Source: Thermoplasmata archaeon
Lineage (GTDB): Archaea > Thermoplasmatota > Thermoplasmata > WALJ01
Reading direction: 5' to 3'
Assembly (NCBI GenBank): GCA_027006785.1
Contig: JALTFR010000011.1
Location: 1-64,000 of the forward strand
DNA: 64,000 bases
The notes beneath the pieces are model-generated. The model saw only the letters and a program-made list of their open reading frames with translations, did not search any database and was not told where the DNA came from. A program made the position numbers and the translations under genes. Positions 1 to 8,798 of this stretch are shown one piece after another (position 1 is the stretch's first letter; each line of letters starts with the position of its first letter).

Positions 1-415
1 ACTTTCTTTCCTATTTGTGTCTCCATTGGCCGTACTGGCATCTGCTGATGAAATCAACATCCCACTCCTTTTAATTCATTCCTCGCTTTCATTTCTTGGT
101 ACAACACTCACAGCAATATCCGTCGGTGTTGCAAACGCGTCTTATTTTCCGGTAAAAATTGTTTTTAAAAATGAGGGCCATGAAGAAAACTATTTGAAAG
201 GGATACTTGTAAAATACGGAAATCCCATAATGCTCTTGAAGATTAGGGATTTGGAGGATAACAAAGAGCACAGAAAAAATTATCTCGTTCCTTCTGAGAA
301 TATTCTATACATTGAGTGGGAAGAATCGAAGTCTACAATGCCAAAATCGTTTGGTGGATTGATGGAATATATAAAAAGTGCTTTTCAGGATGGAGGAAAG
401 GAGGCCGACCAATGA
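1..415 (+). CDS. C-terminal part of an unrecognised membrane protein (5' truncated)
   Basis: The frame is open to the left window edge, so the true start is probably outside; the GTG at 17 is only the first in-window candidate. About 45 mostly hydrophobic residues, likely one or two membrane segments, are followed by an 80-residue soluble part rich in Lys and Glu. I do not recognise the family. The stop overlaps the hsdR start (ATGA at 412-415), which implies co-transcription with the restriction gene. The DNA is clearly more AT-rich than the hsdR sequence that follows, a possible sign of a recent acquisition or an island edge. A role as a restriction-system accessory is only guessed from position. 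Confidence 0.55.
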   Translation, partial: LSFLFVSPLAVLASADEINIPLLLIHSSLSFLGTTLTAISVGVANASYFPVKIVFKNEGHEENYLKGILVKYGNPIMLLKIRDLEDNKEHRKNYLVPSENILYIEWEESKSTMPKSFGGLMEYIKSAFQDGGKEADQ

Positions 416-3400
416 CCGAATACGAACTATGCGAGAGGCCCATAATCGAAGCCCTTGAATCCCTTGGCTGGAGATATGTTCCGGGCAGGGAACTGGAGCG
501 CGAGAGCTATGAGGTGCCCATTCTTACCGATGTTCTCAGGGATGCGGTCAGAAGGCTGTCCGGGGAGGCCGGCATAGAGATTGAGGACGAGGATGTGGAG
601 CGCCTGATTCTCAGGCTGGAGTCCGGAGGAAGCGGAGCCGAGGGCTTGAAGGATGTGCTGGCCCATCTCAAGGAGGGAGCGGTTCCCATGGACCTCGGGA
701 AGAAGAGAGGGCTGAGGTACATTCCGATAATTGACCACGAGCATCCGGAGAACAACGACCTCATCGTCAGCAATCAGGTTGAGTTCAGGAGCAGGGGAGG
801 GATAATGAGGGCCGACATCGTCCTTTTCGTGAACGGGATCCCTCTGGTCGTCATAGAGTGCAAGGACCCGGCCAGCGAGAATGTTGGATGGAAGGATGCC
901 TACGACGACATCAAATCCTACGAGCGCAGGATTCCCGAGCCGTTCAGATACATACAATTCGGAGTCGCCGCGTGTGACATCTACGACAGCGAGAAAGGCA
1001 AAGGGGTGCGTGTCTTCCCCATCATCCCGTGGTCCGATGACATCAAGCCGAGCGTATGGAGGGACGAGGAGGGAAATGCGGGTATCGAAGGTCTGAAGAA
1101 CCTCCTGTCCCCCGAAACCGTCCTCGACCTCATCAGGAACTTCATCTTCTTCACCCAGAAGAAGGGCGAGGATATCCGCCTCTTTCCGAGATATATGCAG
1201 TACCATGCTGTCCGCAGGATACACGGCAGGGTCAGGGAGCGGATGCTCGAAGGAAAGGAGGATGCGGACCGCGGCCTTATCTGGCACTGGCAGGGCTCCG
1301 GCAAGACATACACCATGATATTCTCCGCATATCGCGTATACACCGACCCGGTGATGGAGAAGCCAACGATATTCTTCATAGTTGACCGGAAGGAGCTTCA
1401 GGACCAGATGTGGAATGTCATAAAGGGCATGAACCTCAGCCCTCTGGAGGTTGAGAAGGTCGGAAGCATCAGGCATCTCAAGGAGATAATCGAGCACGAC
1501 GGAGGAAGGGGAAAGAGAGGGGCCTTCATACTCCTTATCCAGAAGTTCAGGCCGGAAAAGGGCGAGGGCATCGGCGAGGAGGAGCTTCAGGAGCTTATGA
1601 AGGAGAAACTTATATCCGAAAGAAAGAACATAGTGCTTTTCATAGACGAGGGCCACAGGACCCAGTACGGAATACTGGCATCCCAGATGAGAGCGATATT
1701 CAGGAACGCCTTCATGTTCGCATTCACCGGAACCCCTGTCTCGAAGATGAGCAGGAACACATACACCCGTTTCTCCCCGCCCGGAGAGGCCTATCTTCAC
1801 CGCTATTTCATAGAGGAGTCCATAAGGGACGGATACACGGTTCCCATAGTCTACCGCTTCGTGAAAGAGTGGATGGATTTCAGGAAGGAGGATTTCGAGG
1901 CAGCGGTGGAAAGCGTCTTCGCAGAGGAGGACGAGGAGACCGAGAACGAGGTGGCAAAGCGCTTCAACACCGTGAACGAGATTCTTTCAAATCCCGAACT
2001 GATAGAAAAGAAGGCCGCTCACATAGTGGAGAGCTTCATGAAAAGGGAGAACAGGGAGATGAAGGCCATGGTTGTGGCAGCGAACCGGAAGGCCTGCGTG
2101 CTCTACAAGGAGGCCATAGACAGGTACATGAGGGAGAATTACCCGCAGGAATGGTCCCCGCGCTTCTCAGAGGTCGTGATGACCTATTCGGCGAAGGAGA
2201 AGGAGCCGGAGATAGAGGATTATAGGGAGCGCATGAAGGGAAAATATCCGGCCAGCAGCTTCGAGCAGATGGACAGGATGATAACCGAGGCATTCAGGGA
2301 GAAAAAGGACCCGCAGATGCTCATAGTCACGGACAAACTCATTGCCGGCTTCGATGCTCCGGTGCTTCAGATAATGTATCTGGACAAGCTCATGAGCGGG
2401 CACAATCTCCTTCAGGCGATAGCCAGGACAAACCGCCCCTATCCGGGAAAGGCCTTCGGCCTGATAATTGACTATGTCGGCATATTCAAGAGGTTCAAAG
2501 AGGCTCTGGAAGAGTATTACGAGATGGAGGGAGCGCTCAAAATCGCCATTGATATCTCCGAACTGGAGAAAGAGCTCATCTCATCACTTGAAGAGATGGA
2601 GGCGCTCATGAAGGGCTCATTCGACCCTGCGGCGATAAACAGCGGGGACAGGGATGCGATAAACCGCGCTCTCACCCGGATAATGGAGATAGACGACGAG
2701 AATGTTGAATCTCTTTTCGTGCCTCTCTATCGCAGGATAATACACATATACGAGCTACTCGGGCCAAGCGAGATAAAGGTGGAACCCGAGATAATGGAGA
2801 AGATGGACGCCCTGAAAACCATATATGCCCTTTACAGAAAGCGCTTCGGGAAGGACATTGACCCGCAGAAAGCGGAGGAATACCTGAAAGAGGTGCGGGA
2901 TGCGCTCTACGACTCCATGCATATCAAGGAAGTGGATGGAAAGAGTGTCGAGATGGTACTGGATGAGGAATACATCGAGATGTTGAAGTCCATAAAGGAA
3001 CCGGACGACGGCATGATACTGGACATGACCTCCGTTCTCAACAGGTATGTGATGAAGATAAGACAGAACCAGTGGGCCGACACGGTCTATAAGGACATAA
3101 TAGACTCCATAGAGAACGCTGTGGAGCGCTGGAGGAGAAGGGAAAGCGACCCGGAGGCCATAAAACTGGAGTACCTTCGGATAATGGAGGAGATCAACGA
3201 CATTGAGAGGGAAAAGAAGGCCCTGCCTATAAGGGACTATGAATACCCAATTTTCATCTATCTGAAAAGGACCTTCGGAGAGGAGCACGCAGAGGATTAT
3301 GTGCATCTGATTCGGGACATCATGAAAAATCTTGAGGAAAAGGACCTTCTCTTTCCCGGATGGTACGAAAAAGGGGAGACAAGAAGAAAGGTCGGCGAGG

Positions 3401-3525
3401 AGTTCAGAAAATCCATACTTGCCATGCTCATGAAGGAAAAGATACTGCCGTATCAGGAAGCCAAGGAGATCCTTGACGATGTGGTGGAAGACATAATCTC
3501 CATACTGGAGACCGGAAGGCCATGA
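412..3525 (+). CDS. hsdR: Type I restriction enzyme, R subunit (HsdR)
   Basis: The motor-nuclease subunit of a type I restriction-modification complex; it cuts unmethylated foreign DNA after ATP-driven translocation. The 1037-residue length is normal. An N-terminal PD-(D/E)xK nuclease is marked by VVIECKDP near residues 146-153. The SF2 motor follows: Walker A WQGSGKT near 292, DEGH box near 410, FTGTPV near 437 and motif VI ARTNRPYPGK near 670. A helical C-terminal region follows, where HsdR normally docks HsdM. I chose ATG 412 because GGAAAGGAGG precedes it and it overlaps the previous stop; an upstream in-frame start at 316 would overlap that gene widely. HsdM and HsdS are not in view and would lie to the left or elsewhere. 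The next gene overlaps by four bases. Confidence 0.95.
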   Translation: MTEYELCERPIIEALESLGWRYVPGRELERESYEVPILTDVLRDAVRRLSGEAGIEIEDEDVERLILRLESGGSGAEGLKDVLAHLKEGAVPMDLGKKRGLRYIPIIDHEHPENNDLIVSNQVEFRSRGGIMRADIVLFVNGIPLVVIECKDPASENVGWKDAYDDIKSYERRIPEPFRYIQFGVAACDIYDSEKGKGVRVFPIIPWSDDIKPSVWRDEEGNAGIEGLKNLLSPETVLDLIRNFIFFTQKKGEDIRLFPRYMQYHAVRRIHGRVRERMLEGKEDADRGLIWHWQGSGKTYTMIFSAYRVYTDPVMEKPTIFFIVDRKELQDQMWNVIKGMNLSPLEVEKVGSIRHLKEIIEHDGGRGKRGAFILLIQKFRPEKGEGIGEEELQELMKEKLISERKNIVLFIDEGHRTQYGILASQMRAIFRNAFMFAFTGTPVSKMSRNTYTRFSPPGEAYLHRYFIEESIRDGYTVPIVYRFVKEWMDFRKEDFEAAVESVFAEEDEETENEVAKRFNTVNEILSNPELIEKKAAHIVESFMKRENREMKAMVVAANRKACVLYKEAIDRYMRENYPQEWSPRFSEVVMTYSAKEKEPEIEDYRERMKGKYPASSFEQMDRMITEAFREKKDPQMLIVTDKLIAGFDAPVLQIMYLDKLMSGHNLLQAIARTNRPYPGKAFGLIIDYVGIFKRFKEALEEYYEMEGALKIAIDISELEKELISSLEEMEALMKGSFDPAAINSGDRDAINRALTRIMEIDDENVESLFVPLYRRIIHIYELLGPSEIKVEPEIMEKMDALKTIYALYRKRFGKDIDPQKAEEYLKEVRDALYDSMHIKEVDGKSVEMVLDEEYIEMLKSIKEPDDGMILDMTSVLNRYVMKIRQNQWADTVYKDIIDSIENAVERWRRRESDPEAIKLEYLRIMEEINDIEREKKALPIRDYEYPIFIYLKRTFGEEHAEDYVHLIRDIMKNLEEKDLLFPGWYEKGETRRKVGEEFRKSILAMLMKEKILPYQEAKEILDDVVEDIISILETGRP

Positions 3526-4190
3526 CCCACCCACCTCTCGAATACACCGTCTCCCACCGCCGCGTCCGATACGCCAGAATTGACATGAGAGAGGGGGAAC
3601 TCATGCTGATACTTCCACATGGAACAGACCCTGGGGAATTCGTGGAGCGCCATTATGGGAAAATAAAAAAGATGTACGACGAGGTAAATGAGATAAAACG
3701 AAAGGCGATGGAAGGGGTCAAAGAGGGCTATGTTGAACTGCTGGGCAGGGAATACAGGCTCGTCGAGGACTGCAAAGCCCGGCCATTTATAGAGAAAAAC
3801 GAACTGCATTTCTGCCCGAAGGACTACAGGCGAACAAGGGAGTTCATCAAAGGGATGCTGAGGCCTGGGTTGGAGCGCAGGGTATCTCATTATTCGGAGA
3901 TGACCGGGTTGAGTGCGGAGCGCATCTTCATCAAGGAGCAGGTCACAAAATGGGGCAGCTGCTCAAGCAGGGGAAACCTGAACTTCAACCTGAGGCTCGC
4001 ATTTGTTCCCTCCGATTTTCTGAACTACATCGTGCTGCACGAGGTCCTTCATCTCAGGCACATGAATCATGGAAAGGAGTTCAAAAGGGAATTGAGAGCG
4101 CTTTACGGAAAGGAATTGCCGACGAAGGACGAGATGATGAGGCACTGGCTGAGGAGCGGGCATTATCTCAGAGCGCTCGGCAAAGAATAA
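3522..4190 (+). CDS. YgjP/DUF45-type zinc metallopeptidase
   Basis: A 222-residue protein of the YgjP (DUF45, M48-like) family. The zinc site is HEVLH at about 173-177 with a further His near 183 in NHGKEF. The upstream segment VTKWGSCSSRGN is the other family hallmark. Its start overlaps the hsdR stop as ATGA, so the two are translationally coupled. Members of this family commonly sit next to type I restriction genes, but their substrate is not established; a regulatory proteolysis role toward the restriction enzyme is inference. The next gene starts immediately after this stop. Confidence 0.88.
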   Translation: MTHPPLEYTVSHRRVRYARIDMREGELMLILPHGTDPGEFVERHYGKIKKMYDEVNEIKRKAMEGVKEGYVELLGREYRLVEDCKARPFIEKNELHFCPKDYRRTREFIKGMLRPGLERRVSHYSEMTGLSAERIFIKEQVTKWGSCSSRGNLNFNLRLAFVPSDFLNYIVLHEVLHLRHMNHGKEFKRELRALYGKELPTKDEMMRHWLRSGHYLRALGKE

Positions 4191-5288
4191 ATGCGGATGC
4201 GATTAAGCACCGTGAAGATCTCCATCGAAAACCTGAGCGAACCCGAGATGCTGCGGATACGGAAATACGACGACCCGGAGAACCCCAGAGGGCCGTATCT
4301 GAGATGGAACGGGAGCTCCTTGGAGACGGACATATTCGGACAGATACCTCTTTTTCTGGCGGCAGAGCGCATTGAAGATTCCATTTTTCCGGGAAGCGTT
4401 CAGCACGACCCGACATATTCCATACTTCCGGCTGAGAACGACATTGCAATGAAATTCGTGAAACGGCCACTGCTGCCCAAAATGTCGGTTAAGAAGCCTG
4501 TGGAAGACCTAGCCCGCTCATTCAGGGAATCCGTCGGTCTCAGGGCAGGGGGAAAGATGGGCGTGCTTCTCTCGGGAGGTGTGGATTCATCGGCCATCGC
4601 TACCCTTCTTTCCGAATATGATGTAAAAGCGTTCTGCGTGGCGGACGGAAAGGACATGGAGAGCGCTCTCCGGCTTTCAAAGAAACTTGGCATAGAACTG
4701 GTCGAGGTGCACATAGCTAAGGATGAGGTTGAGGCATCCATACCAGAGATATACCGCATCCTCGGGATGAAGGACTATGTGTATTCAACGCCGGTCTATC
4801 TCCCTGTGATAACCTCGCTGTCTATCATGTTTTTCTTCGCATTCAGGGAAGCGAGGAAAGAGGGGGTTGAGAGGCTTTTATCCGGCATCGGCTCGGAGGA
4901 ACTCTTCGCAGGCTTTACGGACTGGACCGGAGAGGACATGGAAAGACAGGTCACGGAGCGCTCATACACGATATACAAAAGGGACCTCTGGAGAGACCAT
5001 GCTATGGCCAGTCATTTCGGCATTGAGATGGAGTATCCGTTTCTGGACAGGGAATTCGCATCACTTGCGCTCTCCATTCCGGTCGAGATGAAGGTGAGGG
5101 ATGGCATCAAGAAGTGGATATGGAGGAAGGCGGCCGAAAGGCTTGGCGTCCCTGAGGAGAACGCATGGAGGAAGAACAGGGCAGCGCAGTACGGGAGCGG
5201 TGCGGACCGAATACTTGAAAGGCTCGTTAAGAAGAGAGGCCACAGGTACAGGATGAGCTATCTCATGGAATTACTGGAAAAGGCTTAA
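4191..5288 (+). CDS. Asparagine-synthase-like PP-loop ATPase
   Basis: A 365-residue protein resembling the C-terminal synthetase half of AsnB. The PP-loop LLSGGVDSSAIA lies near residues 127-138, and the downstream SGIGSEELFAGF and FLDREF segments fit the asparagine synthase fold. It lacks the N-terminal Cys-initiated glutaminase domain of true AsnB. It therefore probably uses another nitrogen donor or ammonia, or adenylates a different substrate. It starts directly after the metallopeptidase stop (ATG 4191; ATG 4197 is an alternative) and shares its direction, but a functional link to restriction is unproven. Confidence 0.8.
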   Translation: MRMRLSTVKISIENLSEPEMLRIRKYDDPENPRGPYLRWNGSSLETDIFGQIPLFLAAERIEDSIFPGSVQHDPTYSILPAENDIAMKFVKRPLLPKMSVKKPVEDLARSFRESVGLRAGGKMGVLLSGGVDSSAIATLLSEYDVKAFCVADGKDMESALRLSKKLGIELVEVHIAKDEVEASIPEIYRILGMKDYVYSTPVYLPVITSLSIMFFFAFREARKEGVERLLSGIGSEELFAGFTDWTGEDMERQVTERSYTIYKRDLWRDHAMASHFGIEMEYPFLDREFASLALSIPVEMKVRDGIKKWIWRKAAERLGVPEENAWRKNRAAQYGSGADRILERLVKKRGHRYRMSYLMELLEKA

Positions 5289-5319
5289 ACTATGGAGGCC
5301 ATTCAGCGCCGGTGATATC

Positions 5320-6540
5320 ATGCTCACGGATAAGGTGGAATCCCTCAGGGATGAGATGGTAAGAGCGATGGTGGAGATGATAAAGATCGAGGCCATAAGC
5401 CCGGAGGCAGGTGGAAAAGGGGAAGTAAAAAGGGCTGAGTTCCTTGAGAAGTGGATATCAGACTTCGGTTTCGATGAGATAAAGAGGTACGATGCTGAAG
5501 ATCCAAGGGCAGAGGGGGGCGTGAGGCCTAACATCGTCGCAACGATATATGGAAAGAACAGGGAGCGCAGCATCTGGATAATAAGCCACATGGACACGGT
5601 TCCTGTGGGTGACATCTCGAAGTGGGACACGGACCCCTTCGACCCTGTTGTGAAAGATGGCAAAATATACGGCAGGGGAACCGAGGACAACGGGCAGTCG
5701 CTCATCGCTTCCATGTATGCGGCAAAGGCCATAATCGAGAGCGGAGAGAGGCCGGATTACAATTACTCTGTGGTCTTCGTAGCCGACGAGGAGACGGGCA
5801 GCAAGTACGGGATACAGCATCTCGTGAAGCTCGGCCTCTTCAAGAAGGATGACCTTGTGGTTGTGCCGGACCACGGGGTTCCAGAGGGAAATGAGATAGA
5901 GATAGCCGAGAAGTCCATCTACTGGGTGAAGGTGACCACCTACGGAAAGCAGACCCATTCAAGCATACCGCATACCGGGATAAATGCACTGCGGGCAGGG
6001 GCAAAATACCTTGTGGAAGTGGATAAGGAACTTCACGAGCGCTTTTCGGACGAGAACCCGATATTCGGGCCGCCTGTGTCAACATTCGAGCCCACGAGGA
6101 AGGAGGAGAACCAACCCAACATAAATGCGGTTCCCGGCGAGGATGTCTTCTACTTCGATATGCGCCTTATCCCGGAACATAACATAGACGATGTCATGGA
6201 GCTCATGAACAGTGTTGCCGACAGAGTATCCAAAGAAACCGGTGCAAAGGTGGTTCCCGAGCTCTTCCGTGGAGAACAGGCTCCCGAACCCACGCCTCCC
6301 GACTCGGAGGTCGTGGTCAGGCTCAAGAATGCCATTGAAAAGGTGCGTGGAATTAAACCGAAACTTGTGGGGATCGGCGGAGGAACATGCGCCGCATACA
6401 TACGATATGAGGGAATTCCCGCGGCGGTCTGGAGCACCATAGATGAAACGATGCACCAGGCGAACGAGTACTGCAAAATAGATAACCTTGTGAACGACGC
6501 GAAGGTCTTTGCGCTCCTCGGCTTCAGCCGTATGCCGTGA
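5320..6540 (+). CDS. M20 family metallopeptidase (ArgE/DapE/ACY1 type)
   Basis: A 406-residue dinuclear zinc amidohydrolase. Expected metal ligands are visible: H90 and D92 in SHMDTVP, D123 in GRGTEDNGQ, the E157-E158 pair in DEETGS, and a late His in DETMHQAN. The length and the YGRGTEDNGQ motif fit archaeal proteins annotated as DapE-like or carboxypeptidase; the substrate cannot be read from sequence. The start at 5320 has GGTGAT four bases upstream, complementary to the 16S rRNA tail. The 3' end overlaps the convergent truD by 17 bases. Confidence 0.9.
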   Translation: MLTDKVESLRDEMVRAMVEMIKIEAISPEAGGKGEVKRAEFLEKWISDFGFDEIKRYDAEDPRAEGGVRPNIVATIYGKNRERSIWIISHMDTVPVGDISKWDTDPFDPVVKDGKIYGRGTEDNGQSLIASMYAAKAIIESGERPDYNYSVVFVADEETGSKYGIQHLVKLGLFKKDDLVVVPDHGVPEGNEIEIAEKSIYWVKVTTYGKQTHSSIPHTGINALRAGAKYLVEVDKELHERFSDENPIFGPPVSTFEPTRKEENQPNINAVPGEDVFYFDMRLIPEHNIDDVMELMNSVADRVSKETGAKVVPELFRGEQAPEPTPPDSEVVVRLKNAIEKVRGIKPKLVGIGGGTCAAYIRYEGIPAAVWSTIDETMHQANEYCKIDNLVNDAKVFALLGFSRMP

Positions 6541-7798
6541 GCTCATCCACCTTCATGAACTCCCTCAAAAGCGAGGTGGCATAGCAGCCCTTGGGAAGCA
6601 TGAAAGAGAGCCTTATGGAATTCTGCGGCATCTCCTCTATTCTCAGGTCCATCACCTTTGAGAGCAAGGCCCTTCTTGTTCCTGCTGAGTTCAGGTTCTC
6701 AGGCCTTTCGAATATGAAGTCCCCGGCCTTCAGGCCTTCGGCCTCTATGACCTTCCTTTCTATTTCACCCTGTATTCCATCGGCCAGCATGGTATCGCTG
6801 CCGAAGACAGCGCCTGTGATGGCAGCCTTTCCCTCCTTCACCCTTTTCTCTATCCTCGGCCGATTTCTTTCTTTCACCTTTATCATCTCGCGGTAGACTG
6901 GCATTCCATTATCAAGGCCGACCACGATGTCGCCTTCCAAGACCTCCGTGATGAGCCCCCTCCTTATCCTCTCTGAGAGTATCAGGTTGAAAAGGTATGA
7001 CTGGTAGGCATGCACGAACATCCGCGAAAGGTTCTGGGGAAGCACCTCTATGGCGCCCACCCAGTCGTCCCTGTTCACAACGAGATGGTTCAGTATCGCC
7101 CTCTCGAATGTCAGCTGCTTCGGGTAGTTGCGCAGGGCCTCCTCGAAGTCCAGCGTTTCCATGAACCTCTTTCTCGCCTCGTATGCCTCCTCTCCCTCGA
7201 TAACGCTCGGATAACCCAGGTACTCTATGACAGCGGCCCTGAAGTCCTTTCTCACCAGATGCCTTCCGACGGTGTGCGTTATCGGCCTTACCGAGCCGAA
7301 GCGCTGCACCCCGAAGTAGTTGGGAAATCCGCCCGCATCCTCGATTGCGGAGCGCACACATTCCGCTATATCCATGGCATCCTCACCAACTTCCCTGAGA
7401 ACCACATCGAAGCGGTTTCCTATCAGGTCTCCAAGGAATACCGGGCTGGAGACCCTGTGCGCCCTGTCTATAACGACATCCTTTATCCTTATTGACAGAA
7501 CATCCTCCATGGGAGCGTCGAAGACCATGACCTGCGTGGTTATCGCCCTTTTGTCCTTTGTTCCCGCGAAGTATATCCTCTTCCTGCTGATCCCCAGGGA
7601 GCGCGATAGCTGGCGCACGAGCCGGTTGGTCTCCCAGTTCCGGGAGCGCACAAAAGCGAGGGTGTATCTTCCGTTCTCATCCTCGAGAATGTCCAGAGGC
7701 ACCTCTTCGACTATGAAGTCCTCCGGAAATGCCTTTAACCTTCCGCCTGTCCCACCGCATTCTTCACTCAGGTATGCATCGAGCCCTATCCCGCTCAT
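6524..7798 (-). CDS. truD: tRNA pseudouridine(13) synthase TruD
   Basis: TruD isomerises U13 of tRNAs to pseudouridine. The 424-residue length is typical of archaeal TruD. The diagnostic catalytic motif GTKDKRA is at residues 79-85 with nucleophile D82, and NYFGVQRFGS follows in the middle. It overlaps rpo11 by four bases (ATGA), so the two are probably one transcript. Its 3' end overlaps the convergent M20 peptidase gene by 17 bases. Confidence 0.95.
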   Translation of the reverse strand: MSGIGLDAYLSEECGGTGGRLKAFPEDFIVEEVPLDILEDENGRYTLAFVRSRNWETNRLVRQLSRSLGISRKRIYFAGTKDKRAITTQVMVFDAPMEDVLSIRIKDVVIDRAHRVSSPVFLGDLIGNRFDVVLREVGEDAMDIAECVRSAIEDAGGFPNYFGVQRFGSVRPITHTVGRHLVRKDFRAAVIEYLGYPSVIEGEEAYEARKRFMETLDFEEALRNYPKQLTFERAILNHLVVNRDDWVGAIEVLPQNLSRMFVHAYQSYLFNLILSERIRRGLITEVLEGDIVVGLDNGMPVYREMIKVKERNRPRIEKRVKEGKAAITGAVFGSDTMLADGIQGEIERKVIEAEGLKAGDFIFERPENLNSAGTRRALLSKVMDLRIEEMPQNSIRLSFMLPKGCYATSLLREFMKVDELTAYG

Positions 7799-8061
7799 GA
7801 GTTCAGCCCGTCCAGGGCGTCCCTGTACTCCTTTGACAGGGCTTTGAGCGCCTTCTTAAGGGCGTTCTGCGGCTTCCCCTTCTTGACCTTAACATATATC
7901 TGAGGCAGGTCCATTTCAGGATGCACCTTGTGGTACTTCACCTCTTCCACCTCATCCATCTTCAGAAGCTGATGGACGAAGGGCTGTATCAGTGTGTTGT
8001 CCGGCTCGGATATCTCGATGTGGATGAAATCCTTTCCTTTGTCTATGAGTTTGGCCTTCAT
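7795..8061 (-). CDS. rpo11: DNA-directed RNA polymerase subunit Rpo11 (L)
   Basis: An 88-residue subunit that pairs with Rpo3 in the assembly platform of archaeal RNA polymerase, like eukaryotic RPB11. The family core EPDNTLIQPFVHQLLK and a late LPQIYVKVK strand are visible, followed by a helical C-terminus. The start is preceded by GGGGTGAT. It lies four bases after the PrsW-like gene and overlaps truD, giving an order of protease-like protein, polymerase subunit and tRNA modification enzyme on the minus strand. Confidence 0.9.
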   Translation of the reverse strand: MKAKLIDKGKDFIHIEISEPDNTLIQPFVHQLLKMDEVEEVKYHKVHPEMDLPQIYVKVKKGKPQNALKKALKALSKEYRDALDGLNS

Positions 8062-8065
8062 AATA

Positions 8066-8710
8066 TCACCCCGATATGCGCTCTATTTTAAATCTTTCCC
8101 TGCCGAGCGTGTCATGGATCCGGATGTAATTGAATCCCGCATATGCCGCCATGAGAAGAAGTGCGAATTCTTTGGGCATTGGAACGAAGGGTATCAGGAA
8201 GAGGAAGAACTGTATGAATGTGGCCTTCCAGAGGTATCTCATCCCAGCACCTGCGTAGCTCCCGTATCCGATGAGCGCTCCGGTCGAACCCTGAATCGCG
8301 GTGTATGAGAACGCTATTGCGGTGAAGGATATCATCCAGTAGGCCTTCTCGTGGATGTCCGAACCAGGTGGTGACAGGTACATCATTTCGGCGGATATTA
8401 TGGCACCCATCGTGAAGCCCATAGCCGCTCCATACCATATGGTCGCCCTCTCACCCTGGTATTTCTTTCTGTTAAGGATTATGAACTTCGTCAGTTCCTC
8501 GAAAAGGGCAACGAGCCCCAGAAGAACCCACGAGTATGAGAACGCCATCTCAACCACGAGAAATATGCTTCCGATGACTATGCCCATTGCCATGAATATC
8601 AGCATCTTGTTGTGATCGAATTCGCTGTCATTATCGCCAATATACAGGAGGAGCAGGTAGACCCCAAGCCCGAATGATATCAGACCCGGAATGAAGACTT
8701 GAAACGACAC
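8066..8710 (-). CDS. PrsW-like multi-pass membrane protein (putative intramembrane protease)
   Basis: About 214 residues with six or seven hydrophobic segments. FEELTKF fits the EExxK signature of PrsW-type glutamic intramembrane proteases, and a later GAAMGFTMGAIISAE segment resembles the second conserved helix. The protein frame extends upstream past 8800, but that would collide with the divergent gene at 8799. A TATA-like ACTATAAAAG at 8731-8740 sits about 25 bases before an in-frame GTG at 8710, so I take that GTG as a leaderless start; the protein then begins at the first membrane segment. Protease activity is inferred from motif only. Confidence 0.72.
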   Translation of the reverse strand: MSFQVFIPGLISFGLGVYLLLLYIGDNDSEFDHNKMLIFMAMGIVIGSIFLVVEMAFSYSWVLLGLVALFEELTKFIILNRKKYQGERATIWYGAAMGFTMGAIISAEMMYLSPPGSDIHEKAYWMISFTAIAFSYTAIQGSTGALIGYGSYAGAGMRYLWKATFIQFFLFLIPFVPMPKEFALLLMAAYAGFNYIRIHDTLGRERFKIERISG

Positions 8711-8730
8711 GAATTTCCATGGTCGCCATC

Positions 8731-8740
8731 CTTTTATAGT
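8731..8740 (-). promoter_or_regulatory. TATA box for the PrsW-like gene
   Basis: On the minus strand it reads ACTATAAAAG, about 25 bases upstream of GTG 8710. This decides the start of the PrsW-like gene and removes an otherwise long overlap with the divergent gene at 8799. Confidence 0.6.
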
Positions 8741-8768
8741 TTTGTATTGGCCTGATGTGTCCGATATC

Positions 8769-8777
8769 AATATATAG
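8769..8777 (+). promoter_or_regulatory. TATA box for the YjdF-like gene
   Basis: AATATATAG lies 22-30 bases upstream of ATG 8799, the spacing expected for a leaderless archaeal transcript. With the minus-strand TATA box at 8731-8740 it makes a compact divergent promoter. Confidence 0.65.
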
Positions 8778-8798
8778 TGCCTCCTGAAAAGCCAGTTC

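Noticed and set aside
427-1800. A 457-codon open frame antisense to hsdR, and similar long antisense frames over the MTA deaminase-like gene (13363-14349) and glnA (40953-41801)
   Set aside because: Their translations are low in recognisable motifs, rich in His/Leu/Tyr runs typical of antisense frames, and lie wholly opposite well-supported genes.
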